DNA from: Balneolaceae bacterium
GTDB taxonomy: Bacteria > Bacteroidota > Rhodothermia > Balneolales > Balneolaceae
Direction: 5' to 3'
DNA length: 12,480 bases
NCBI GenBank assembly: GCA_007117235.1
Contig: SKGY01000221.1
Location: forward strand, 1-12,480
Below, one piece after another: positions 1 through 8,083 of the stretch; within the stretch, counting starts at the first letter, position 1; every line of letters starts with the position of its first letter. A model generated the notes under the pieces. That model was not told where the DNA came from. It made no database searches and worked only from the letters and a program-made list of their open reading frames with translations. The translations under genes were made by a program, and so were the position numbers.

Positions 1-1080
1 GGGTTTGCCAATATCCGTCACGCCCACTCACACCTGATGTTCTTCAACTGGATCACTCCACCCATAATGGTGTGGATGGCGATAACCATTACCGGGAAAA
101 GCGAGGCCGGTTCACTGAAGCAGTTTGGTTACTGCCTCTACACAATGCTGTTCCTCGGATTTCTATCCTTCCCGTTCTTTCTGCTTTACGGCTATCACTC
201 TGTGGCGATCGGCTCGCTGAGCCTCCCACTTGCGGCCATGATCTCCGGATTGGTGATGATCACCTGGTACTGGTTTGCGATACTATGGTACAGGCTAAGA
301 AAACAGAGCAATGATTCGCTGGGACTGATCTTCTTTGATGCGGCACTCATAGCACTGCTCATCAGTTCGCTGGGCGCGTGGGGTGTTTCTGTGTTTCAGT
401 TTACCGATATCGACAGCCCGCTGGTCTCTTCTGCGATGACGCACTTTTTCCTCGGCGTATTTACAGAGGGGTGGGTGGTTCTGGGAATACTGGGGATGAT
501 CTGGCAAAAAGCGAAACCCGGAAACCTGCCGTTTAAACCCGGATGGCTCTGGCTGCCGATTCTGTTCGGTTCCATGCTCATATTCCCGTTCAGCCTGAAC
601 CGGACGTTAATAACTCCCGCCATGCACATGGCCGCCAATGCGGGACTGATTTTGATTGCAGTCGCACTTTTTCTGAATCTTTGGCTGATGTATAGGGAAA
701 GATTGTTAAGTAACTTTGTGATGAAAACGGTGGGCTTTCTCATCGCTTTAAAAATTTTGTTTCAGATCACTGCGGTTTCACCATTTGGTATCTGGCCGGG
801 CGAACATGGGCTTCGAGTGCTTTACCTGCATATACTTTTAATGGGAATTGGCTCCCTGATTCTGATAGAATTATTTCATTACGTACGCGACAAATGGGCC
901 AAAACTATCTTCACACTGTCTGTAATATTGGTGCTGATTACCTTGGTCTTCATCAGCGGGTATTGGCCGACGAGTCTTATGGTGCCAAATGTTTATAAGT
1001 GGGTTCTGTTAACAGCATTTTTGCCTGCTTTTCCTGTAATCTGGTTGCTTGTAAATTCGCTCAGGAAACAACAATTATGA
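1..1080 (+). CDS. Polytopic membrane protein with conserved-looking histidines, 5' end outside window
   Basis: The reading frame is open from base 1, so the Met at 37 is probably internal and the true start lies before the window. Roughly ten hydrophobic segments are visible, so it is an inner-membrane protein. Histidines sit at membrane positions: an H-A-H-S-H cluster just before the Met at 37, a T-H-F-F-L-G segment near 445, M-H-M near 625 and L-Y-L-H near 825. This recalls membrane proteins related to haem-copper oxidase subunit I or NnrS that bind haem or copper, but I cannot confirm a family and no canonical oxidase motif is complete. It lies 63 bp before an Rrf2 regulator and hemN, which fits a role in respiration or nitric oxide handling; this is inference. 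GC content drops from about 60% in the first part to about 40% after base 660. Confidence 0.75.
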   Translation, partial: GFANIRHAHSHLMFFNWITPPIMVWMAITITGKSEAGSLKQFGYCLYTMLFLGFLSFPFFLLYGYHSVAIGSLSLPLAAMISGLVMITWYWFAILWYRLRKQSNDSLGLIFFDAALIALLISSLGAWGVSVFQFTDIDSPLVSSAMTHFFLGVFTEGWVVLGILGMIWQKAKPGNLPFKPGWLWLPILFGSMLIFPFSLNRTLITPAMHMAANAGLILIAVALFLNLWLMYRERLLSNFVMKTVGFLIALKILFQITAVSPFGIWPGEHGLRVLYLHILLMGIGSLILIELFHYVRDKWAKTIFTLSVILVLITLVFISGYWPTSLMVPNVYKWVLLTAFLPAFPVIWLLVNSLRKQQL

Positions 1081-1083
1081 GTA

Positions 1084-1096
1084 GCGAATTATTCGC
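1084..1096. promoter_or_regulatory. Short inverted repeat upstream of the Rrf2 gene
   Basis: GCGAAT-T-ATTCGC is a perfect 6-bp inverted repeat with a 1-bp centre, 3 bp after the stop of the membrane protein and 47 bp before the Rrf2 start. It has no following T-run, so it is not a terminator. It could be an operator for autoregulation by the Rrf2 protein, but it does not match the IscR or NsrR boxes I know. Confidence 0.25.
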
Positions 1097-1143
1097 CAAA
1101 CACCTATTTTAAGATAAAAGACTCTTTAATTAATTAATAAATT

Positions 1144-1605
1144 ATGCTGCTGTCAAAATCGTGTGTATATGGACTTAGAGCTGCACTTTACCTTGCATCA
1201 AAAGAGAAAGAGGAGTTCACCCCGATCAAGCCCATGAGTGAAAGACTTGAAATATCTTTCCATTTTCTTACTAAAATTCTTCAACAACTTACTGCGAATG
1301 GTTTACTCGAATCTTTTAAAGGGCCCAATGGAGGAGTGCGCCTTGCAAAATCACCGGACAAATTAGCGCTTATTGATGTTGTATTGGCCATAGATGGGCC
1401 AAAACTTCTTACAGAGTGCGCACTTGGATTACCCGGTTGCGGGCTTAAAAATCCATGCCCACTGCACGATAAATGGGCTATTACACGCGATAGTATCCGT
1501 GATATGCTGGCAAATACAACACTTACTGATCTGGTAGAAAAAGGGAAAAAAGAAAATCTTAGGCTCACTGAGGATGGAGATTTTGAGCAGCTTCTAAGAG
1601 ATTAA
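1144..1605 (+). CDS. Rrf2-family transcriptional regulator, probable Fe-S sensor
   Basis: This 153-residue protein has the normal length and layout of Rrf2 regulators (IscR, NsrR, RsrR, CymR): an N-terminal winged helix-turn-helix (about residues 1-70, with the wing at G60-PNGG-V65) and a dimerisation helix. Three cysteines, C92, C99 and C105, lie in the loop that holds the [2Fe-2S] or [4Fe-4S] cluster in IscR and NsrR. Spacing is CX6CX5C, one residue longer in the first gap than IscR's C92/C98/C104. It therefore probably senses Fe-S status, oxygen or nitric oxide. The gene ends 23 bp before hemN on the same strand and is probably co-transcribed with it. The specific subfamily cannot be settled from sequence alone, so no symbol is given. 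Confidence 0.9.
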   Translation: MLLSKSCVYGLRAALYLASKEKEEFTPIKPMSERLEISFHFLTKILQQLTANGLLESFKGPNGGVRLAKSPDKLALIDVVLAIDGPKLLTECALGLPGCGLKNPCPLHDKWAITRDSIRDMLANTTLTDLVEKGKKENLRLTEDGDFEQLLRD

Positions 1606-1617
1606 ATCGTAAGAAAA

Positions 1618-1623
1618 GAGGAG
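1618..1623 (+). promoter_or_regulatory. Ribosome binding site of hemN
   Basis: GAGGAG, 5 bp before the ATG at 1629. It is the clearest Shine-Dalgarno sequence in the window, where most starts have none, and it supports this start. Confidence 0.7.
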
Positions 1624-1628
1624 TAAAT

Positions 1629-3008
1629 ATGTTATCAAGAGAGCAAGGACTAAGAGAATTGATTCAAAAATACAATGTGTCAGGACCGAGATACACATCT
1701 TACCCTACTGCTATTCAGTTTGAGGAACTGACAGACCGGTCGGTACTTGAAACTGAATTGATGAATAGAGCATCTGCACCGAAAGCGGTATCGCTCTATT
1801 TTCATATACCCTTCTGTTTTTCTTTATGCTGGTATTGCGGGTGCACCAAGATTATAACCCGCGATCAGGATCGTGGCGACGTTTATCTCGATTACATTGA
1901 AAAAGAGGCGGCAATTGTCTCAAAAACCTTACACTCATATTCATCCGCAAAGCAGGTTCACTTCGGGGGAGGTACGCCAACATTTCTGACTCCTGATCAA
2001 CTTCGAAGGCTTGGTGAAATTATTCATCACCATTTTTATGTGCATGAAGAGGTGGAGTTCAGTGTGGAAATTGATCCGAGAAAATGCACTGAGGAGCATA
2101 TTATTGCACTCAAAGAGATTGGTGTGAATCGGGCATCGCTGGGTGTTCAGGATACCAACGAAGAAGTACAGAAAGCGATTCATCGCATCCAACCGTTTGA
2201 GCAAACCGAGATGGTTACCCTACTTTTACGAAAACATGGAATAGGGAATATCAACTTCGATCTTATTTATGGGCTTCCGCTACAGACTCCGGAAACGTTT
2301 GCAAAAACAATTGAAGATGTGGTGTCGCTGAACCCCGATCGATTTGCGATATACAGTTATGCACACATGCCCTCTATCATGCCTGCGCAAAAACTTTTGA
2401 ATGAGAGTGAGTTTCCATCAACTAATGAAAAACTGGGAATGCTCGTTTACGCAATTGATAAACTCCCAACATTAGGCTACAGATATATTGGGATGGATCA
2501 CTTTGCTAAAGAGGATGATGAACTTAGTGTTGCACTTGATGATGGAACATTACAAAGAAACTTTCAGGGATATAGCACACATTCTGAGCTTGAGATGATT
2601 GCGCTTGGAATGTCAGGTATTTCGCAAGGTGAAAATTTATACTGTCAAAATGAAAAAGATCTGAATCGCTATTATGAGCTATTGGATGATGGTGAACTTC
2701 CTTTTAAAAAGATACTTTCGTTAACTGAAGATGATAAAATTCGGCGAAAAGTGATCATGGAGATTATGTGTAATGGAGAGATAAATTATGATCGTTTTTG
2801 CACCGAATCAGGTCAAGATTTCAAGCAGTTATTTTGTAAAGAGATAGAAAAACTTAGACTGCTCGAAGCAGATGGTTTATTGATTTTAACGGAGAGCGGG
2901 TTTCAAATAACAGATCTCGGAAGACTATTTTTGAGAAACGTTGCAATGGTGTTTGATGCCTATTTGAAAAAGAAGTCAGATCAAACATCCTATTCTAAAA
3001 CTGTTTAA
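1629..3008 (+). CDS. hemN: Oxygen-independent coproporphyrinogen III oxidase (dehydrogenase)
   Basis: This radical-SAM enzyme decarboxylates coproporphyrinogen III to protoporphyrinogen IX in anaerobic haem synthesis, in the cytoplasm. The cluster motif H-I-P-F-C63-xxx-C67-xx-C70-x-C72 is the CX3CX2CXC pattern of true HemN: C63/C67/C70 should bind the 4Fe-4S cluster, and C72 corresponds to the extra conserved cysteine of E. coli HemN. The N-terminal segment G-P-R-Y-T-S-Y-P-T (19-27) and the G-G-G-T-P motif after the cluster also fit. At 459 residues it matches E. coli HemN (457) with the full C-terminal HemN domain, and this argues against the HemW/HemN-like paralogues, which are shorter and lack the fourth cysteine. 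It follows the Rrf2 gene by 23 bp. Its stop overlaps the stop of the convergent permease gene. Confidence 0.95.
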   Translation: MLSREQGLRELIQKYNVSGPRYTSYPTAIQFEELTDRSVLETELMNRASAPKAVSLYFHIPFCFSLCWYCGCTKIITRDQDRGDVYLDYIEKEAAIVSKTLHSYSSAKQVHFGGGTPTFLTPDQLRRLGEIIHHHFYVHEEVEFSVEIDPRKCTEEHIIALKEIGVNRASLGVQDTNEEVQKAIHRIQPFEQTEMVTLLLRKHGIGNINFDLIYGLPLQTPETFAKTIEDVVSLNPDRFAIYSYAHMPSIMPAQKLLNESEFPSTNEKLGMLVYAIDKLPTLGYRYIGMDHFAKEDDELSVALDDGTLQRNFQGYSTHSELEMIALGMSGISQGENLYCQNEKDLNRYYELLDDGELPFKKILSLTEDDKIRRKVIMEIMCNGEINYDRFCTESGQDFKQLFCKEIEKLRLLEADGLLILTESGFQITDLGRLFLRNVAMVFDAYLKKKSDQTSYSKTV

Positions 3009-5218
3009 CTCTTGCTAATGAAGATCAATCCCTTTTGGGTTTTTTCAGCTAACTCAAGCACGATATTCCCGAATGCCTTTTGATTAGGACCCGGTTTGCC
3101 TAACCCCATAATCATCAGATCATGCTGATTGGCCTGATTTATAAGTTCTTCCTGAACATTGTCACTTAATACAATCTTTGCAGTTGTACTTCCCGGTATT
3201 ATCTGTCTTGAAAACTGCTCAAGCTTTTTCTGATTTTTCTTCACAACTTCTCTTGAACTGCTTTTAGGAAGTATTTGAAGAAACGTTATTTCAGGCTGTG
3301 AGTTTCTCCATATGGAAGCCACAATTCTTGCTCTTAGTGAATCATGACTACCAAAACCAGCTACAGGTACTAATATATTTTTTGCTTGGGTTACCTGCCA
3401 TCCGCTAAATGGCTGACGAAAAACAACGACGTCACATTTAACACGTTTTACCAGTTTTTCAAGATTTTGATTGGTTTGAAGGTCGGCTAAGCTACTCAGA
3501 CCAATAAGTAAACTTCTGCAATTGTGTACCCTCGCTACCCGTTCAATCTCTTCCCACGGCTCATTAGCTATCGTAGTGAGAGTGTCCGGACGCATCCCAG
3601 TATGTAATGATGTAAGCAATGCATGAAGCGTTACCTCCTGGCTGTTTGCCAACCTATCAAGTACCTCATCCTTTTCACCCTTCGACTGTATAATAGTCAG
3701 TAATAAAACCCTGCCAACAACAGGTGGTGCCAAAGCATTAGCTACAAATACCATCGACTCTGCATTAGCAGGATTAGTGATGGGTAAAAGTACAAGCGGA
3801 CTTAACCCCCTGAGTCGTAGTAGATCGGGATCTAATGCTTGCTCAGATGCGTCAGTAACTTCTGCTCTTTTTACAAAAAATGAAGCGAATAATATCCCCC
3901 CCAGAAAGAGCCAGACAAATGATATTATACCTGCAGCCGGCTCTGCTACGGCCTGAAAGAGAGCCAATCCAATACATGCGGCCATACCAATTAGTGGAAG
4001 TGCAGGATACCAGGGCACCCTGAATGTTTCGCTCGCCTTATAGGTGCGCTTACGCATGAGTATCATGATGAAATGAGCCAGCGCAAACGTAATTAAAAAT
4101 ATCAAACTGGAGGCAGCACCCGCTGCGGCTACATCAGGCAGTATTAGTATAAGCAGCGCAATAATGCCACATGTAGCGTAAATAGCTGCAACAGGAGTGC
4201 CATACTTTTTATGAACACCGGAAAGGTGATGTGAGAGCGTGCGATCTGTAGACATACTGAATGCAATTCTTGAAGCAGCAAATAAATTTGCCTGAAGTGC
4301 AGAAAGCATTGAAAAAATGCCCGCAATTAATACAAGCCAAAATCCAAAAGCGCCTAAGTAATTTTGAGCCGCAATCGCTATCACTGTTTCGGGGTAAGCG
4401 GCACTAACTTCTGCGATTGATTCGCCCGGCTGCATACCAACGGTCATTACAAAAAAGAGAAGCGGCAGATAGATTGCCAAACCAATGGTTAATGTGGCAA
4501 CCATTGCTTTAGGAATTGTTTTTTCCGGTTGTTTAATCTCACCAGCGGCGGAGGCGATGAGGTCAAACCCTTGAAGTGCAATAAATGTATAACCCATTGC
4601 CGCAATCAGTCCACTAAATCCGCCGGAAAAGAAAGGCTCAAAACTTCCTGTAATTTCTTTAAAAGGTGTCTGCACAAAAACGGCAAGTCCACCGGCTATT
4701 AAAATAGCAAACACTATAAGCTTACCGATATTTATAAAAGCCCCTCCGCTTCCGGTAGTACGCGTTAGTTTAAATGCATAAAAAGCGAGTGCGCCAAGTG
4801 CGAGTATAAGTGGGATTGACCCTAAGTCCAGCAACCAGCCAAAAGTCTCTGAAGGAAGTTGCTGAAGAGCGAAATATGCGAAAGCTCCAAAGCCTAATGC
4901 ATAAAGAACAGCTGCTACAAGTGAGGCAAACCAAACAACCCAACCAACACCGAATGCCATCTGTAGGGACAATGCTTTTTTGGCAAACGTATAGGTTCCG
5001 CCCGACTGAGGGTTAGCTGCAGACATCTCAGCAAAACTCAAGGCTGTAATCAGAGCAATAATACCATTCAATGTAAATGCGAGAAGGGCCGATGGTCCCG
5101 TTACCGAAAAAGCTACACCGGCAAGTGCCAGAATTCCTCCACCTACCATTGCGCCTACGCCAATGCCGGTAGCGCCATAAAAACCAATTGTGCGATCACT
5201 TTTTGAAGCCGATGCCAA
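3005..5218 (-). CDS. APC-superfamily amino acid permease fused to tandem universal-stress (UspA) domains
   Basis: The 737-residue protein has about twelve membrane segments (roughly residues 10-450) and a soluble cytoplasmic tail (about 470-737). The G-I-G-V-G-A-M-V-G-G-G-I stretch (residues 18-29) is the unwound TM1 substrate-binding segment of amino acid/polyamine/cation permeases, and F-A-E-M (62-65) fits APC TM2. The tail resembles two Usp folds. The final nucleotide-binding loop (G-L-G-K-P-G...F-G-N) is shorter than the usual GX2GX9G(S/T), so ATP binding is doubtful. The start is TTG: an in-frame TAA lies two codons upstream and the next in-frame ATG falls inside TM1, so TTG at 5218 is the best start. 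The substrate is unknown. The gene is convergent with hemN, overlapping by 4 bp, and divergent from the TPR gene. The Usp tail may modulate transport in response to energy or stress. Confidence 0.88.
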   Translation of the reverse strand: MASASKSDRTIGFYGATGIGVGAMVGGGILALAGVAFSVTGPSALLAFTLNGIIALITALSFAEMSAANPQSGGTYTFAKKALSLQMAFGVGWVVWFASLVAAVLYALGFGAFAYFALQQLPSETFGWLLDLGSIPLILALGALAFYAFKLTRTTGSGGAFINIGKLIVFAILIAGGLAVFVQTPFKEITGSFEPFFSGGFSGLIAAMGYTFIALQGFDLIASAAGEIKQPEKTIPKAMVATLTIGLAIYLPLLFFVMTVGMQPGESIAEVSAAYPETVIAIAAQNYLGAFGFWLVLIAGIFSMLSALQANLFAASRIAFSMSTDRTLSHHLSGVHKKYGTPVAAIYATCGIIALLILILPDVAAAGAASSLIFLITFALAHFIMILMRKRTYKASETFRVPWYPALPLIGMAACIGLALFQAVAEPAAGIISFVWLFLGGILFASFFVKRAEVTDASEQALDPDLLRLRGLSPLVLLPITNPANAESMVFVANALAPPVVGRVLLLTIIQSKGEKDEVLDRLANSQEVTLHALLTSLHTGMRPDTLTTIANEPWEEIERVARVHNCRSLLIGLSSLADLQTNQNLEKLVKRVKCDVVVFRQPFSGWQVTQAKNILVPVAGFGSHDSLRARIVASIWRNSQPEITFLQILPKSSSREVVKKNQKKLEQFSRQIIPGSTTAKIVLSDNVQEELINQANQHDLMIMGLGKPGPNQKAFGNIVLELAEKTQKGLIFISKS

Positions 5219-5247
5219 AAGTTATAAGATTGAGTTTTTTTACTAGT

Positions 5248-5293
5248 TGAACGAGATGATTAAAGATATAAAAATCTTACTCATGAACGAGAT
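5248..5293. repeat. Two 10-bp direct repeats in the permease/TPR divergent promoter region
   Basis: TGAACGAGAT occurs at 5248-5257 and 5284-5293, start-to-start 36 bp, within the 154-bp gap between the divergent permease and TPR genes. The repeats may be binding sites for a regulator, or chance. I see no recognisable promoter or terminator elsewhere in this gap. Confidence 0.25.
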
Positions 5294-5372
5294 TGGTTAC
5301 TTACTAAACTTCGAAGATGAAATGAAAAATTATAACTAATTGTTATTCAAGAAATTAATATGATAAAATAGT

Positions 5373-6140
5373 ATGAAACATATAGTTTTACTTATTGGGT
5401 TTATTTGTCTGATAGTAAATCCTGAAATTTTAATCGCACAGGAAAGCGATGATGTAGATTCTAAATTGGAAGAGGCTTCTGAATATCTCAATAGTGGAGA
5501 AGAAGAGAAGAGCCTCGGTTTATATAAAGATGTGCTCAAGTTGGATGAAAATAATGAGAGTGCGCTGTGGAACATCGCGATTATTTATGCACAGATGGGT
5601 AACAGAGAGGAGGATGAAGAGAGTCAAAAAGAGATGCTTGAAAAAGCAATGAGCTATGCTGATAAAGCTTTAGAGCACCACGAGGAGAGTGGTTATGCTC
5701 ACTATTCTAAAGCAGTTGTATTGGCAAGAAAGACAGATGTGCTCGATACAGGTGACACCATTGAAGCTTCACATGAAATAAAAAAGCACATTGAAAAAGC
5801 AACTGATAAATTACCAGATTTTGCCCCGGCATGGCATCTGTTTGGAGTATGGCACTCTGATGTTGCAAATGTTAGCAGCGCAGAATCAACAGCTGCAGGT
5901 CTGTTTTCAGACGGATTGCCGGATGCGAATAATGACAAAGCTGAGAAGTACTTAAAAAAAGCATTGGATATGGATCCTGATGTAATCCTTTTCAATATAG
6001 ATATTGCCAGACATTACCTTGAAATTGATGAACCGGAAAAGGCTAAGGAATACTTCCAAAAAGTTGTAAATCTGGAACCTAAAATGAAAGATGACGCTCG
6101 ATATAAAGAAGAGGCCAAAGAGAAATTAAGCGAACTTTAA
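5373..6140 (+). CDS. Secreted TPR-repeat protein, RMDN-like
   Basis: This 255-residue protein starts with a signal peptide: M-K-H, a hydrophobic core (about residues 4-21) and a probable cleavage site near I-A-Q at 21-23. There is no lipobox cysteine at the cleavage site, so it is probably periplasmic. The mature part is a helical TPR array: repeats near residues 28-60, 61-100 and 195-235, the last with the typical spacing of a repeat whose helix ends in ...A-K-E-Y-F-Q-K-V-V-N-L-E-P. The central A-W-H-L-F-G-V-W-H segment followed by a long pairing helix resembles the bacterial relatives of the RMDN (regulator of microtubule dynamics, FAM82) family; this is recalled from memory. No catalytic residues are seen, so it is probably a protein-protein scaffold of unknown partner. 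It stops 16 bp before the convergent DUF308-like gene. Confidence 0.85.
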   Translation: MKHIVLLIGFICLIVNPEILIAQESDDVDSKLEEASEYLNSGEEEKSLGLYKDVLKLDENNESALWNIAIIYAQMGNREEDEESQKEMLEKAMSYADKALEHHEESGYAHYSKAVVLARKTDVLDTGDTIEASHEIKKHIEKATDKLPDFAPAWHLFGVWHSDVANVSSAESTAAGLFSDGLPDANNDKAEKYLKKALDMDPDVILFNIDIARHYLEIDEPEKAKEYFQKVVNLEPKMKDDARYKEEAKEKLSEL

Positions 6141-6156
6141 AAACTGATACCAAACC

Positions 6157-6654
6157 TCATTCTCCATCTTCAATTACTTTGGCTTCTTCAAAGCCGGAGG
6201 GGCCATTCCGATTTCCTTTATCCTGAAACAGCCTGATGATATTCGAAACTCCGTACAGAAGCAGGAACGCAGCTATCAGATAGGCCACGGATTCTGGATT
6301 CATAACAATCAGCACCGCTATAATAAGTGTGAAGAATCCCATAATGGCGAACTGAAATGCAAGAAGGAGAACTAAGCCAAAAAATCCCAGAAATGCGGCG
6401 AATGTAATTGGTATCAATTCGGGGAATGAGAATATTAAGAATCCGGTGACAATAGGAAATAAAGCAATCACCGGCGGTAACTTAAACCACAGGAATAGAA
6501 GTCCAAGGGCTAACAGATAACCACCCGCAATCAGGTAGAGAAAGTTAGGGTACATCAGTGTAAGAGCGCCGGTAGCAATCGCTAATAGAGCATTAAGAAC
6601 TGTGCGTTGCTTTGGCCTGTGTTGTTGAATAGAAATTTGAAAGTATGTGGCCAT
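6157..6654 (-). CDS. Small integral membrane protein, DUF308/HdeD-like
   Basis: This 165-residue protein has about six hydrophobic helices (residues 20-130) in short, repeated hairpins of the form 'G...L..P......I.A..L...G', with proline-containing turns (Y-P-N, F-P-E, M-N-P-E). This is the pattern of DUF308/HdeD-type proteins. The N-terminal 18 residues and the C-terminal 35 are hydrophilic, the tail being acidic. The function of these proteins is poorly known; HdeD of E. coli is linked to acid resistance, but that role cannot be assumed here. The gene lies 42 bp downstream of the prolidase on the same strand and may share its transcript. Confidence 0.72.
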   Translation of the reverse strand: MATYFQISIQQHRPKQRTVLNALLAIATGALTLMYPNFLYLIAGGYLLALGLLFLWFKLPPVIALFPIVTGFLIFSFPELIPITFAAFLGFFGLVLLLAFQFAIMGFFTLIIAVLIVMNPESVAYLIAAFLLLYGVSNIIRLFQDKGNRNGPSGFEEAKVIEDGE

Positions 6655-6696
6655 AGATGGATGATTTTTTTAAGCACTGGTTTTTTAACTATTAAC

Positions 6697-8034
6697 TTAG
6701 CTCTTCATTACACTTTCAATCTCTTTAATCTCTTTTGGCACATCTGTCATGTTCTCATATCCGTCTTCAGTGATAATGAGATTGTCCTCAATTCGGATTC
6801 CTCCAAAATTAAATAGTGACCGAATTTTATCTTCATTCAAATATTTTGACTGTTCGTCATCTTCCAGTGCAGGACCAAGAAGTGCAGGTATGAAATAGAT
6901 GCCGGGCTCAATGGTAATAACCATACCTGGCATGAGCTCTCTTCTGACTCTTAAAAATTTGACCCCGGGCCTTTCAATCCGTTCAACCCCTTTAGGATAA
7001 CCACCAACATCGTGAGTATCTAATCCCAAAAAGTGTCCTAGTCCATGAGGGAAAAAGAGTGCAAAAATATTATTTTCCATCATCTCGTCAATGTCACCGT
7101 TTAAAACTCCGATATCTTTTAGTCCATGAAGAATGATTCGGCAAGCGCCAAGGTGCAGATCCTCCATTTTCACACCGGGTTTTGTAAGCTCAATACTTTT
7201 GTTCAGTGCATCTAACACTATTTGATATATAGCTGCTTGATCCCCCGTAAATCGTCCGTTTGCCGGATATGTTCGTGTAACGTCTGAGGCATAGCCATCT
7301 TTTTCAAAACCTGAATCAATCAGGTACAAATCTCCATCATTTATGACGTCACGATTTTCTACATAGTGCAAGATAGCGCTATTGGTTCCACCAGCATGAA
7401 TTCCGTTGTATGCATCCTGAAGTAGTCCATGCTTCATCTGGTGATAATCAAATAGAGCCTTCATTTCATACTCAAACATACCGGGCCTGATTGCTTTCAT
7501 AGCTTCAGTGTGCGCAATATTGTTTACTCGAGCCGCTTCTCTCATAACGTCTAACTCTTTATCAGTTTTAATGCATCGGCAGTATGTAAGTGCATCCTGA
7601 AGACTTTCTGTATCAACGGTAAAGCCCCTGCTGAGATCTTCGATAAATTCTGCTTGCTCTTCGTCGAGGCAGTATATAACAGAGGGTTTTAAATTTTTAA
7701 GAATTGTGAGAAGCTCATTGTTTTGATGAAGAAGATCAGGCTGGTATTCAGACTTTATCTCATCCTGGGTACGCACTTTACCGTGCCATACGGCGTACTG
7801 GGCATCTCTTTTCGGCGAAAACAGGTGATATTCCCCGGTTTTAATATCGAGAACTGCATGAAATTCAGGTTCATTTACTCCGGTTACATACCAAAAATTA
7901 CTCTCCTGCCGGAAAGGAAATTCGTAATCTGTACCATATCGATACATTACATCAGCACCCTTTAAAAAGATGACACCCTCCTGATTTTGTTCAAAAAGGG
8001 AAAGCAATTTTTCGCGATGAAGTTTTGAAGACAT
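6697..8034 (-). CDS. PEPD-type Xaa-Pro dipeptidase (prolidase), peptidase family M24B
   Basis: This cytoplasmic dinuclear metallopeptidase should release C-terminal proline from dipeptides. An AMP_N-type N-terminal domain (about 1-150, with F-R-Q-E-S-N-F-W-Y-V-T-G) precedes the pita-bread catalytic domain. Metal ligands are visible: D240, D251, H334, E376 and E416. Supporting histidines are H223, H330 and H341. The ligand spacing (11, 83, 42, 40 residues) is identical to human prolidase (D276, D287, H370, E412, E452) and differs from E. coli aminopeptidase P (11, 83, 29, 23). R362, 14 residues before E376, sits where human R398 reads the dipeptide carboxylate. Routine annotation may call it aminopeptidase P, but these points favour a dipeptidase. 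It lies 49 bp after the HSDR_N-type gene and 42 bp before the DUF308-like gene, all on the - strand. Confidence 0.9.
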   Translation of the reverse strand: MSSKLHREKLLSLFEQNQEGVIFLKGADVMYRYGTDYEFPFRQESNFWYVTGVNEPEFHAVLDIKTGEYHLFSPKRDAQYAVWHGKVRTQDEIKSEYQPDLLHQNNELLTILKNLKPSVIYCLDEEQAEFIEDLSRGFTVDTESLQDALTYCRCIKTDKELDVMREAARVNNIAHTEAMKAIRPGMFEYEMKALFDYHQMKHGLLQDAYNGIHAGGTNSAILHYVENRDVINDGDLYLIDSGFEKDGYASDVTRTYPANGRFTGDQAAIYQIVLDALNKSIELTKPGVKMEDLHLGACRIILHGLKDIGVLNGDIDEMMENNIFALFFPHGLGHFLGLDTHDVGGYPKGVERIERPGVKFLRVRRELMPGMVITIEPGIYFIPALLGPALEDDEQSKYLNEDKIRSLFNFGGIRIEDNLIITEDGYENMTDVPKEIKEIESVMKS

Positions 8035-8083
8035 GTCTAAAATGTTGTTTTAAGTTGATTAATTAAGTTAGCAGATGGTACGA

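Noticed and set aside
396..743. 115-codon open frame on the - strand
   Set aside because: Antisense to the membrane protein gene in its GC-rich part, with no protein-like features.
1125..1143. TTAATTAATTAA palindrome before the Rrf2 gene
   Set aside because: Simple AT-rich sequence, likely to be palindromic by chance.
3030..3045. Terminator of hemN (CCC-TTTT-GGG followed by T-run)
   Set aside because: The stem is only 3 bp with a mismatch beyond it and lies in the permease coding sequence.
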